Assembly (NCBI GenBank): GCA_900539755.1
Contig: UQDC01000012.1
Location: forward strand, 1-64,000
Origin: an uncultured Alistipes sp.
Lineage (GTDB): Bacteria; Bacteroidota; Bacteroidia; Bacteroidales; Rikenellaceae
Direction: 5' to 3'
Length of the DNA stretch: 64,000 bases
The position numbers were made by a program, and so were the translations under genes. Shown here piece after piece: positions 1 through 7,713 of the stretch. Positions within the stretch are counted from its first letter, which is position 1. Each line of letters opens with the position of its first letter. The notes beneath the pieces were generated by a model. That model did not search any database and was not told the DNA's origin. It saw only the letters and a list, made by a program, of their open reading frames with translations.

Positions 1-733
1 CGGTGTAGTATTCGGCCTTGCTCTCCTCCGCGCTGCTCTTCGAGAGGTCGAAGTGCAGCTTCGAGTAGTAGATCTGTCCGTGCTCCTTCTTTGATGGGAT
101 GTTGTTGCGGTAGACGTGCGAGCGGATAGCGATGCGGGTCATGCCGTACTTTTCCTGAATCTCTTCGGGCGTGTACCACTCCGTCAGGTCGGAATCCACC
201 TCATATTTGGCAAAGGCGGCGTCGATATGCTTCTTGCTGTAATAGTTGAATTGGCGGATACGCACCTTCGGCACCTTGTGCTGCCGGGTGTAGGTCCACA
301 CCCATTTGGCGTTGACCTTATACTTTTGGGCAATCTCCTCGGCGGTATAGTATTCCGTTATCTTGAAGTCCTCCTTCGGGACCATCCGCTCATAGGGTTT
401 GCTTTTGAGCATGAGCTCGATGTCGGCCCGCCGTATCAACGACATCTTCCCGCTGAGCCGCGATGCGCGGAGTTTCTCCTCCTTGACCAGTTTGTAGATG
501 TACTGGCGGCTTACACCCATCAGCCGTGCCGCCTGCGAAAAGGTGAAGTATTCCTGCTTTTCCAGCGACGAACGCAGTTCCTGCATCTCCTGCATGTGAC
601 GCAGCTCCATCTTTCGCTCCATCATGCGGTGTTTGTAGCCCCGTTTCGAGCATTGCGGGCTGCAATAACAGGTCGTCGTTTTCTTGGCGATGAAGGGCTT
701 CCCGCACCATTGACAAATCCTTTTTACCTCCAT
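1..733 (-). CDS. Mobile-element helix-turn-helix protein, partial (runs off left edge)
   Basis: Reading leftward from the ATG at 731-733 the frame stays open to base 2, giving 244 residues without a stop, so the C-terminus lies outside the window. The N-terminus has a zinc-ribbon-like cysteine cluster (CQWC, then CYCSPQC), followed by a charged helix and an excisionase/MerR-like helix-turn-helix (YFTFSQAARLMGVSRQYIYK). Two further related repeats follow (YYTAEEIAQKYKVNAKWVW and WYTPEEIQEKYGMTRIAIR), so it is a string of DNA-binding modules. Proteins of this type sit beside tyrosine integrases in Bacteroidales integrative elements; that is family knowledge, and no integrase is visible here. 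G+C is clearly higher than in the neighbours (codons such as CGC, GCC, AAG), consistent with transfer. Probable role: excision or regulatory factor. Confidence 0.72.
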   Translation of the reverse strand, partial: MEVKRICQWCGKPFIAKKTTTCYCSPQCSKRGYKHRMMERKMELRHMQEMQELRSSLEKQEYFTFSQAARLMGVSRQYIYKLVKEEKLRASRLSGKMSLIRRADIELMLKSKPYERMVPKEDFKITEYYTAEEIAQKYKVNAKWVWTYTRQHKVPKVRIRQFNYYSKKHIDAAFAKYEVDSDLTEWYTPEEIQEKYGMTRIAIRSHVYRNNIPSKKEHGQIYYSKLHFDLSKSSAEESKAEYYT

Positions 734-780
734 ATTTTCCCTCTATTTTCCGTCGTTTTTCATAAATTCTAATTTCCCCA

Positions 781-835
781 ACTGTCCACACATGTAAACC
801 ACTGTCAACACACGTCAACTACTGCGTCAGTGTGA
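781..835. repeat. Two imperfect 20-bp direct repeats plus a partial third
   Basis: ACTGTCCACACATGTAAACC (781-800) is followed at once by ACTGTCAACACACGTCAACT (801-820) and then by a partial copy starting ACTGCGTCAG (821). They lie just upstream of the mobile-element gene. Short tandem direct repeats in this position resemble accessory-factor or integrase arm-type binding sites, but that role is inferred. Confidence 0.5.
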
Positions 836-930
836 TATTTCGGCTTGCGTGGAATTTGCTCCGCGGTAGAAATATGGTAGGAAAATATGGAGAAAATCCG
901 TGATCTCCAAACGGCAACTGGAAAGTATGT

Positions 931-961
931 AAAAACAAAAGTCGCTGATATACAGCGACTT
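931..961 (-). terminator. Terminator downstream of mnmE
   Basis: A perfect 9-bp stem, AAGTCGCTG (939-947) and CAGCGACTT (953-961), with a 5-nt loop. On the minus strand it is followed by a T-rich run (complement of 931-940). It ends the leftward parA-to-mnmE transcript. Confidence 0.7.
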
Positions 962-970
962 TATTCTAAA

Positions 971-1000
971 TGGTTATGATTGGTTACGGTTGTTTACAAG
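971..1000. repeat. Three 10-bp direct repeats beside the mnmE stop
   Basis: TGGTTATGAT, TGGTTACGGT and TGTTTACAAG lie head to tail at 971-1000, between the mnmE stop and its terminator. The 10-bp spacing puts the copies on one face of the helix. Integrase or accessory binding is possible; the copies are degenerate. Confidence 0.4.
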
Positions 1001-1003
1001 CCG

Positions 1004-1021
1004 TTACTTGCCGATGCAGAA
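1004..1021 (-). other. Candidate attachment core at the 3' end of mnmE
   Basis: The last 18 bases of mnmE read TTCTGCATCGGCAAGTAA (FCIGK-stop). The mnmE/trmE 3' end is an established integration target, notably for SGI1, whose attB differs from this at only a few third-codon positions. These final codons all end in C or G, unlike the A/T-ending codons of the rest of the gene, as expected if the incoming element supplied them. FCIGK is widely conserved in MnmE, so resemblance alone is not proof. Confidence 0.45.
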
Positions 1022-2401
1022 TTTGGAGAAAATGGAGTTTAAAACATCTTGTGAGGTAATTTCTCCTGTGATGGTTCCGAGATGATGTAGGACTTCTCGA
1101 ATGTCTTGTGCAAGCAGGTCGCCTGGCAGATCATTGTCGAGGGATTCTTGTGCCCGTTGCGTTGCAGTCAAAGCTGCTTCCAATGCCTCATGATGGCGTG
1201 CATTGGATACGATAATTTGCCCTGATCGTAATGCAGTATCCGCTTCTACGCAATTATATAAGACCTGAGTTAGTTCAGATAAGTTTTCATGCTGTTTAGC
1301 GGATATGGCCAATACGCGATAACCAAATTGTTGGGCTAGCTGCTTTTGTAGCGTTTTTATTTGTGAGATGTTGGCTTGATCTGTCTTGTTGAGTAGAACA
1401 ACTGTGTGCTGTCCTTGTTGTGGCGGATAGGTTGTGAGCTGTTGAGCAATGGTGTCAAATGATTCACGAACATCAACCATAAATAGAACAATGGCAGCTT
1501 GCTGCAATCTTTGCAAAGTACGTTCAATGCCTAGGTGTTCCAGTGGATCTGCCGTGTCACGAATACCTGCTGTGTCAATAAATCTGAAGGTAATTCCTTG
1601 AATATTGATTGTCTCTTCAATTAAGTCTCGGGTCGTTCCAGCAATATCGGAAACGAGGGCTCGATCTTCATTTAAAAGAGCATTTAACAGTGTTGATTTT
1701 CCGACATTGGGACTTCCGACGATAGCAACTGGAACGCCATTTTTGAGGATATTGCCCAGTTGAAAAGAGTTGCTTAATGTTTCTATTTTATGTTGGATAT
1801 CATCGAGCATGGCTCTTAGACGACTGCGGTCAGCGAATTCAACGTCTTCTTCACTAAAGTCTAATTCCAATTCAAGGAGAGATACGAGTTCGAGTAATTG
1901 AGCTCGTAACAGGGCAAACTCCTCAGAATATCCTCCACGAATTTGTCGAGAGGCCAACATGAGAGAGGCTTTACTATCTGAAGCAATTATATCGGCTACG
2001 GCTTCTGCTTGAGACAGATCCATTTTTCCTGCCATATATGCCCTCAGCGTAAACTCTCCTCCTTGAGCCATCCGGGCTCCATTTTGGATAAACAGCCGCA
2101 AAATCTCTTGCTGAATGTACGTTGAACCATGACAGGTGACTTCAATCATATCTTCTCCAGTATAGGAGTGGGGGGCTTTGAACAATGAAAGAATTACATC
2201 ATCGATGGTTTCACCAAGTTCATTGCGAATATATCCATAATGAAGAGTAAATCCCTTCGATTGTGTGAGCGATTTGTGAGATACTCCACTAAAGATACGA
2301 TCAGCGATAGCAATAGCATCAGGGCCGCTAATGCGGATCAGAGCGATTGCGCCTCCTGTCCCAGAAGCGATGGCTACTATGGTTTCTTGATTTGAGCTCA
2401 T
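1004..2401 (-). CDS. mnmE: tRNA modification GTPase MnmE
   Basis: MnmE works with MnmG to form the carboxymethylaminomethyl group on wobble uridine 34 of certain tRNAs. The protein starts MSSNQETIVAIASGTGGAIALIRISG, and the ATG at 2399-2401 overlaps the stop of the upstream transglycosylase gene by 4 bases (ATGA), which fixes the start; a longer upstream reading is unlikely. It has 465 residues, the usual size. The N-terminal folate-binding part is followed by a helical domain and an inserted G domain with P-loop GSPNVGKS, DTAG switch and NKTD motif. The C-terminus is FCIGK, whose cysteine is characteristic of the family. Last gene of the parA operon. Confidence 0.97.
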   Translation of the reverse strand: MSSNQETIVAIASGTGGAIALIRISGPDAIAIADRIFSGVSHKSLTQSKGFTLHYGYIRNELGETIDDVILSLFKAPHSYTGEDMIEVTCHGSTYIQQEILRLFIQNGARMAQGGEFTLRAYMAGKMDLSQAEAVADIIASDSKASLMLASRQIRGGYSEEFALLRAQLLELVSLLELELDFSEEDVEFADRSRLRAMLDDIQHKIETLSNSFQLGNILKNGVPVAIVGSPNVGKSTLLNALLNEDRALVSDIAGTTRDLIEETINIQGITFRFIDTAGIRDTADPLEHLGIERTLQRLQQAAIVLFMVDVRESFDTIAQQLTTYPPQQGQHTVVLLNKTDQANISQIKTLQKQLAQQFGYRVLAISAKQHENLSELTQVLYNCVEADTALRSGQIIVSNARHHEALEAALTATQRAQESLDNDLPGDLLAQDIREVLHHLGTITGEITSQDVLNSIFSKFCIGK

Positions 2402-3696
2402 GGCTTGACAATTTGTAGCGTTTGTCCGATTTGGAGACGATTTGCGCTTTTGATTCGGTTCCATTTCATCAGTTGGGAAACAGAAACACCATATTTTGAT
2501 GCAATAGCTCCCAGCGTATCACCCTTACGTACTTTGTAAGTTACGGTTTTGGGAGTTGCAGGTTGAGGCTGTTTGGTTGATCCAGCCAAACTCAAATGGG
2601 TGTCTAAATAGAGAGAGTCTTTTGCATAAATCTCTTGTTCGTGTTCCAAAAAACGTGAGATTTCGCGTTGGGGCAGTACTAATGGATAAGTGCGGGTTGC
2701 CGCAGGGATAATATCTTGTTTGTACTGTGGATTCAAATTTTGCAATAACTCTAAAGGTATGTCGAGTGTCGTAGCCACTTGTTGCAAATGTAAATTTCTG
2801 CTGATAGTTACAGTGTCAGTGGCTATGGGAAGAGTAGGGGGGTAGGGTTTAACGTGATGATCTTTATAGTAGTGATATGCGTACGTTAGGCCTACAAAAG
2901 CAGGAATGTAATCACGGGTTGCTTTAGGTAAATAGGGGTAGATATCCCAGTAGGTAGTGGCAGAGCCTCCTGCACGTTTCAAAGCTTTGTTAACATTCCC
3001 TGGACCGAAGTTATAAGAGGCAAGCGCCAATGTCCAGTCTCCATACATATCATACAGGTCTTTGAGGTATGCACATGCAGCTCGTGTTGAAGCGACCGGA
3101 TCTCGACGTTCATCGACCATAGACGAGATCTCAAGTCCGTAATATCGTCCGGTGGTCAGCATAAATTGCCACAAACCGACTGCTCCAGCAGGGGATACAG
3201 CGGTGGGCTGCAGTGCCGATTCGACAACAGCCATGAATTTTAATTCAAGAGGGAGCCCAGCTTTCTCCAATTCCTGTTCAATAATCGGAAAATAGTAGAG
3301 TGATTGTCCGATCATCCGTTTCGTGATGGCTTGACGAGAGGTAACGTATGCAACCAGGTGTTTGCGCACAATTGAATTATAGGGGAGGTGCACAGGGGAA
3401 ACGATACTGCGTAGTCGCTCTTGATATTGCGCATCCGTATAGGGAGTTACCGCCTCTATGTAGTAGGTGCTGGTATCAACGTTGATATACAGACTAGCGT
3501 AGTTGTCAAAAGCCCCGAAACGATTACTCTCACGCCACGATGCAATGATAGAATCATAACTTTCGCAATCTGAAGTTATGTTCAATCGCTCATCGAATGG
3601 GATCGAGTCTGCTTCGGGAGATGAGGTTTTTCCGTATGCTGTTATTGAGCCCAGGAGTCCTGTCAACATCAGCAAAGTATATGTGATCCCTTTCAT
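2398..3696 (-). CDS. MltD-like lytic transglycosylase with LysM domain
   Basis: Murein lytic transglycosylase that cleaves the glycan strand in the periplasm, leaving 1,6-anhydro-muramic ends. A signal peptide (about residues 1-21) is followed by a helical lead-in and an SLT domain around residues 140-280. The catalytic glutamate is in AVVESALQP (Glu159) and the GAVGLWQFM signature follows. A single LysM peptidoglycan-binding domain sits at about 386-430 (YKVRKGDTLGAIASKYGVS). MltD of proteobacteria has a similar order with more LysM copies. It lies 23 nt after the DUF5683 gene and overlaps mnmE by 4 bases, so it is translated within the parAB operon. Confidence 0.93.
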   Translation of the reverse strand: MKGITYTLLMLTGLLGSITAYGKTSSPEADSIPFDERLNITSDCESYDSIIASWRESNRFGAFDNYASLYINVDTSTYYIEAVTPYTDAQYQERLRSIVSPVHLPYNSIVRKHLVAYVTSRQAITKRMIGQSLYYFPIIEQELEKAGLPLELKFMAVVESALQPTAVSPAGAVGLWQFMLTTGRYYGLEISSMVDERRDPVASTRAACAYLKDLYDMYGDWTLALASYNFGPGNVNKALKRAGGSATTYWDIYPYLPKATRDYIPAFVGLTYAYHYYKDHHVKPYPPTLPIATDTVTISRNLHLQQVATTLDIPLELLQNLNPQYKQDIIPAATRTYPLVLPQREISRFLEHEQEIYAKDSLYLDTHLSLAGSTKQPQPATPKTVTYKVRKGDTLGAIASKYGVSVSQLMKWNRIKSANRLQIGQTLQIVKP

Positions 3697-3719
3697 CTCC
3701 GTTAGGTTCTATATATGGA

Positions 3720-5372
3720 TTAGAATGTAACTTTCAGAGACATGCCGACACCATAATAACCATTGCGAGAGGCGTAATTTTGAAATACAGTGGGTTCAAG
3801 ACGGACCGAAAGATCGTCGCTGATGTCGTAGTCTTTTAGGTGTGCATCGACATGTGCATCGACAATATTGAGCAGATATAAAGCACCGGTAAGGATGATA
3901 CACAGGTCACGATTACGGCGAAAATTGTCTTTCATGTTTTTCAGGTAATCAGCTGAGTATCGACCTTCAAATTCGTCCGGTTGTCCGTTAACGACTTGAT
4001 TGTATGCCGTCCGATAGCGTTTATAGCCGCGTGCATTCCAATCGATTACATAACCCATCGTAGCAAATGCGCCCACAACAATTGGAACCTTCCAATAGCT
4101 TTTGTTATAAAGTTGTCCGGCTCCGGGACATATCATCGCAAGTGTTGTTGCCTTTTTGACGCTATTTTCAGGGCCGTTGTAATTGAGTACTCCATCGCCA
4201 AGAAAATAGAGATATGAGGCAATAGCTCCTACGAAGAAAACTGTTCGGGTCGTGTTGTAGCGGATCATTTTACACTGGGCAGGATCAAGTTCTTCTTGAG
4301 TTGCCTGCTGATTAACCAATGTATTATATTCGTTCTTGGCCGCTTTATATTTATTGCTCTGATTGAAACCTAAAACTGCCAAACCTCCGGTTACACCGTA
4401 CAGAATTGGAATTTTCCATGCTTGCTTGTTGTACAACTGCGAAAATCCAGGTGCTACAAGAGAGAGAGCCGTCATGCGAGAAAGAGGAATCGTGTCACGG
4501 AAAATAGAGCTGTAACGTACGCTTGAAGTGTCCTCTTCTCTCCGTTTTTTTACTTTTGAGGAATCGGCTTGCTTATCGGTTAAGGCTACCTCATCCTTTA
4601 ATGGTTTTAAACTGGGTTGAGTCAGGGTGTCGATCTCAGTTTCCTTGCTTAAAATCTGCTCGGCAGTTGTTGGGGTAACCATTTTAAGTACCCCTCCTTC
4701 TACTTGAAACTGTTTAGGAGCCGTATTGGATGAAAGACGTTTTGTAGAATCAGCAACGTTTGATTTGGCCTTTTTCTTCGTTGATTTGACCTTGGCGTGT
4801 TTGCCTTTTTTGATCAACGTACTGTCCACAGGAACAATGTTCATCTGTGCCGAAGCTTTGGATGAAGAGATGTTCTTTAAGTTCTTGCTGGTCGGTTTGT
4901 TGACATCTGTGGCTGTTGGTTCCTCTGTTGTGGAACTTTGTGTGGGTGCAGCGTTCTGAGTGCTGTCTTTGGGTGTTGTTGCTGTTGCAGCCGATGTTTG
5001 AGGAGCAGAGCTCTTTTGATTGGCGGTACTTTCTGTGGATGGGTTGGTTGACCCTTCTGCACTTGATTTCGATTCCTCTCCTTGAGGCGTTGGGGCTTGT
5101 GTCGATTGTGTTTGTTGGGTTGTAGAAAGGGTAGGAGGGTTTACACTGTTTGATATTTGAGTTTCACTTTGGGTATTGGTCGATGAACTCGTTTGGGAAA
5201 CAGTGGTTGCAGCCGATTTTGCAGATTTGGCAGATGAAAGCTGTTGGATTGTTGATACAGAAGAAACGTGTCCAATAGCTAAAGCAGAGCTTCGAGCTGA
5301 TACAGCAAGGGTACTCCCCATCAGTGACAGGGTGACAATAATCGTGCGGAAATATGAGCGCAAAACGGTCAT
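3720..5372 (-). CDS. DUF5683 membrane protein with long Ser/Thr/Gln-rich linker
   Basis: Function unknown; the family is confined mainly to Bacteroidota and commonly follows parAB. A signal sequence or membrane anchor (residues 1-27) is followed by some 150 residues of low-complexity Ser/Thr/Gln/Ala sequence and a basic lysine-rich patch. The C-terminal part carries two related hydrophobic units, each opening with a PGxxQLYNKxxWKxPI pattern (APGFSQLYNKQAWKIPI and CPGAGQLYNKSYWKVPI). So the DUF5683 module looks internally duplicated. Only 3 bases separate it from the parB stop, so translational coupling is likely. The long linker could span periplasm or peptidoglycan; that is inference. Confidence 0.88.
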   Translation of the reverse strand: MTVLRSYFRTIIVTLSLMGSTLAVSARSSALAIGHVSSVSTIQQLSSAKSAKSAATTVSQTSSSTNTQSETQISNSVNPPTLSTTQQTQSTQAPTPQGEESKSSAEGSTNPSTESTANQKSSAPQTSAATATTPKDSTQNAAPTQSSTTEEPTATDVNKPTSKNLKNISSSKASAQMNIVPVDSTLIKKGKHAKVKSTKKKAKSNVADSTKRLSSNTAPKQFQVEGGVLKMVTPTTAEQILSKETEIDTLTQPSLKPLKDEVALTDKQADSSKVKKRREEDTSSVRYSSIFRDTIPLSRMTALSLVAPGFSQLYNKQAWKIPILYGVTGGLAVLGFNQSNKYKAAKNEYNTLVNQQATQEELDPAQCKMIRYNTTRTVFFVGAIASYLYFLGDGVLNYNGPENSVKKATTLAMICPGAGQLYNKSYWKVPIVVGAFATMGYVIDWNARGYKRYRTAYNQVVNGQPDEFEGRYSADYLKNMKDNFRRNRDLCIILTGALYLLNIVDAHVDAHLKDYDISDDLSVRLEPTVFQNYASRNGYYGVGMSLKVTF

Positions 5373-5375
5373 TGG

Positions 5376-6248
5376 CTATTTGACGGCTTGTTCGAATTTG
5401 CGGACAAATGTACGGACATCTTCGTCGGAATCGAAACCGATAACGATTTTTCCACCGCCTTTGTTGTTTTTTTTGATACTGATTTCTTGAGAAAATAGTT
5501 TTTCGAGCATCTCAACCAATTGTGCGTACTCTTCGGGGAACTCCTCTTCCTCCTTGGTTGGTCGAGGTGCATGAAGTTTTTTTACCAACTCTTCGACCTG
5601 ACGGACGGATAACCCTTTTTTGATAATTTTACTCAGAATCGAGAGTTGCTCTTCCGGAGACTCTACAGTGATCAATGCCCGGGCATGTCCCATAGAGATC
5701 AGTCCTTCACGAATGGCCAGCTGAACCTTGTCCGGAAGTTTAAGTAATCGCATGTAATTAGCTACAGTCGAACGATTTTTTCCAATGCGTTCCCCGAGTG
5801 ACTCTTGTTTCAGATCACACTCGTCCACGAGACGCTGGAGACTGAGAGCAACCTCTATAGCATTCAGATCTTGGCGTTGGATGTTTTCGACGATAGACAT
5901 CTCCAAAACGTGTTGGTCATCTGCTTCACGGATATATACTGGTACGGTTTCCAAACCAGCCAATTGTGAAGCTCTCCAACGTCGCTCACCGCTGATAATC
6001 GTATATTTTCCGTCAGCTTCTTTTTTGACAGTCAATGGCTGAATAACTCCCAGTGTGCGAATGGATTCGGCCAACTCGTTCAGAGCCTGCTCATCGAAAT
6101 GGGTACGGGGTTGTTTGGGGTTCGGAACAACCGATGTGATAGCTACCTCTTCAAAGGCATGACTATTCTTTTTATTTGGTAGTTCTTTACCTTCAATTTC
6201 GAAAATGGCGCCCAATCCGCGCCCCAAACCTTTGCTTTTCGGGTTCAT
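5376..6248 (-). CDS. parB: Chromosome-partitioning protein ParB
   Basis: ParB/Spo0J family CTPase clamp that loads at parS sites and spreads along DNA near the origin. The 290-residue protein begins MNPKSKGLGRGLGAIF, the usual ParA-interacting N-terminus. The ParB N-domain carries the CTP-binding GERRWRAS and ENIQRQDLNAIE motifs. A central HTH (LGERIGKNRSTVANYMRLL) and a C-terminal dimerisation domain follow. The gap to parA is 6 nt. I found no convincing parS in the window. Confidence 0.97.
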   Translation of the reverse strand: MNPKSKGLGRGLGAIFEIEGKELPNKKNSHAFEEVAITSVVPNPKQPRTHFDEQALNELAESIRTLGVIQPLTVKKEADGKYTIISGERRWRASQLAGLETVPVYIREADDQHVLEMSIVENIQRQDLNAIEVALSLQRLVDECDLKQESLGERIGKNRSTVANYMRLLKLPDKVQLAIREGLISMGHARALITVESPEEQLSILSKIIKKGLSVRQVEELVKKLHAPRPTKEEEEFPEEYAQLVEMLEKLFSQEISIKKNNKGGGKIVIGFDSDEDVRTFVRKFEQAVK

Positions 6249-6254
6249 GGTGTG

Positions 6255-7025
6255 TTATGCCGTTTTTTTGTTTTTCTTGATAAACTCTTTGGCCAAATTG
6301 AGGTAGTTAACGCTACCGGTTGATGATGCATCGTAGAGTAGGGCAGGTTTGCCATAGCTCGGGGCTTCACTCAAACGTGTGTTACGTTGAATGATTGTTT
6401 TGAAGGTCAACTCTCCGAAATGTTCACGAACTTCGGTAGCCACCTGATTGGCCAAGCGTAGACGGGAGTCATACATGGTCAACAAGAAACCTTCGATCTC
6501 CAAGTCGGGGTTGAGTTTGGACTTGGTCATTTTGATCGTATTGAGCAATTTGCCCAGTCCTTCCAATGCAAAATATTCACATTGTACGGGGATCAGAACG
6601 CTGTCTGCAGCCACCAACGCGTTCAGTGTGACTAAACCCAGCGATGGTGAACAGTCGATCAGAATAAAATCGTAATTGGCTTTGAGGGGCTCAAGGATTG
6701 TTTTCATCCTTTTTTGTCCGTCTTCAATTTCGAGCAATTCAGTTTCAGCTCCAACCAGATTGATACTGGAAGGGAGAATGTCGAGTTTTTTGACTTCAGG
6801 GCATTTTTGAATCACATCAGCAGCTGAGGCTTCACCGGTGATACAATCGTAGATGTTGGCCTGATTAATATCCAGACCCAATCCTGATGTCGCGTTTGCT
6901 TGCGGATCAGCATCGACCAACAGTACCTTTTTCCCGATAACAGCCAGGCTGGCAGCCAAATTGATTGCGGTAGTAGTTTTTCCTACTCCTCCTTTCTGAT
7001 TGGCCAGCGCCACAATCTTACCCAT
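6255..7025 (-). CDS. parA: Chromosome-partitioning ATPase ParA (Soj)
   Basis: Walker-type ATPase that forms a nucleoid-bound gradient moved by ParB-parS complexes. The deviant Walker A motif KGGVGKTTT is near residues 10-18, Walker A' is LLVDADPQANAT, and Walker B is DFILIDCSPSLG. At 256 residues it is a small chromosomal (type Ib-like) ParA without an N-terminal HTH. It is first in the leftward five-gene operon; the 688-bp upstream region must hold the promoter, though I could not pick a convincing one. Confidence 0.97.
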   Translation of the reverse strand: MGKIVALANQKGGVGKTTTAINLAASLAVIGKKVLLVDADPQANATSGLGLDINQANIYDCITGEASAADVIQKCPEVKKLDILPSSINLVGAETELLEIEDGQKRMKTILEPLKANYDFILIDCSPSLGLVTLNALVAADSVLIPVQCEYFALEGLGKLLNTIKMTKSKLNPDLEIEGFLLTMYDSRLRLANQVATEVREHFGELTFKTIIQRNTRLSEAPSYGKPALLYDASSTGSVNYLNLAKEFIKKNKKTA

Positions 7026-7231
7026 ACTTATACAATTGAATAATTATGCAATATTAATCAAAATTCTTGAGATTTTAGAGTGTGTTTGGAATTAACATGT
7101 TGTGCCGGCAACTTAAATCTATTGATGTTGTGTGTGATAGGGGGATTTTTGTCTTGAATGGTATAACTGACAAAATCGGTTGGTATATATGTTTAGGTTT
7201 GTAGCTTTAATGTGTTAATCAGTTGGTGTTG

Positions 7232-7263
7232 GACAGACAGCTCGGTTTTGAGTCTGTCTTTTT
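7232..7263 (+). terminator. Orphan terminator-like hairpin
   Basis: GACAGAC (7232-7238) pairs with GTCTGTC (7252-7258), with an inner CTC/GAG pairing, followed by TTTTT. It looks like a rightward intrinsic terminator, yet no rightward gene precedes it. It could end a small RNA or stop antisense transcription into the region. Confidence 0.45.
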
Positions 7264-7537
7264 CAGAATAGATAGTGAGTAGTCGACCCGTATTAAATAA
7301 TTGTTATATGTGTGTAGATTCATGTATGACTATATGGTGGAGGATACTATTATCCAAAACTTAGGTGTTATGTTGTTTAGATGTAATTGTTTTGAAAATT
7401 AGTGGATTAGTTTGATATAAAGATCGGGTGTCGTCTTTAGGTGTTGTTAGGAAGTGGATTGAGCCCTGCTTGCAGAAATTACAACTAATCATTACTTTCG
7501 TGAGAAGAAAATGTATTTTAAACCTTGCCTTGAAAAG

Positions 7538-7571
7538 TTTGTACGCGTAGTATGCATAGTTTTTTACTTTG
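7538..7571 (+). promoter_or_regulatory. Weak Bacteroidota-type promoter for GH78-like gene
   Basis: TTTG at 7538-7541 and TTACTTTG at 7564-7571, spaced by 22 bases. The -7 element has one mismatch to TAnnTTTG. The start codon is 140 bases downstream, implying a long leader. Confidence 0.3.
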
Positions 7572-7713
7572 TGTGTACTCAGACTGATTGTTAAATTGAT
7601 TATAAACGTAAATTGCAGTAAACTATGTTAACGTGTAGAACGCTAAAGAGCGAATGCAAGGAAAGGTTGAAATCAGTATGTTGAAAAGTATTTAAATTAA
7701 TAAACCCTTATAA

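Larger units (their letters stand above)
7026..7713. other. 688-bp gene-free intergenic region
   Basis: AT-rich and without a credible ORF on either strand, between the divergent parA operon and the GH78-like gene. It holds an isolated terminator-like hairpin (7232-7263) and a weak promoter for the rightward gene (7538-7571). No DnaA-box cluster, parS or tRNA was seen. Confidence 0.6.

Noticed and set aside
390..818. 142-codon open frame overlapping the mobile-element gene in another frame
   Set aside because: The alternative frame at 731-733 gives a clear zinc-ribbon/HTH protein that continues through the window edge; this one has no recognisable features.
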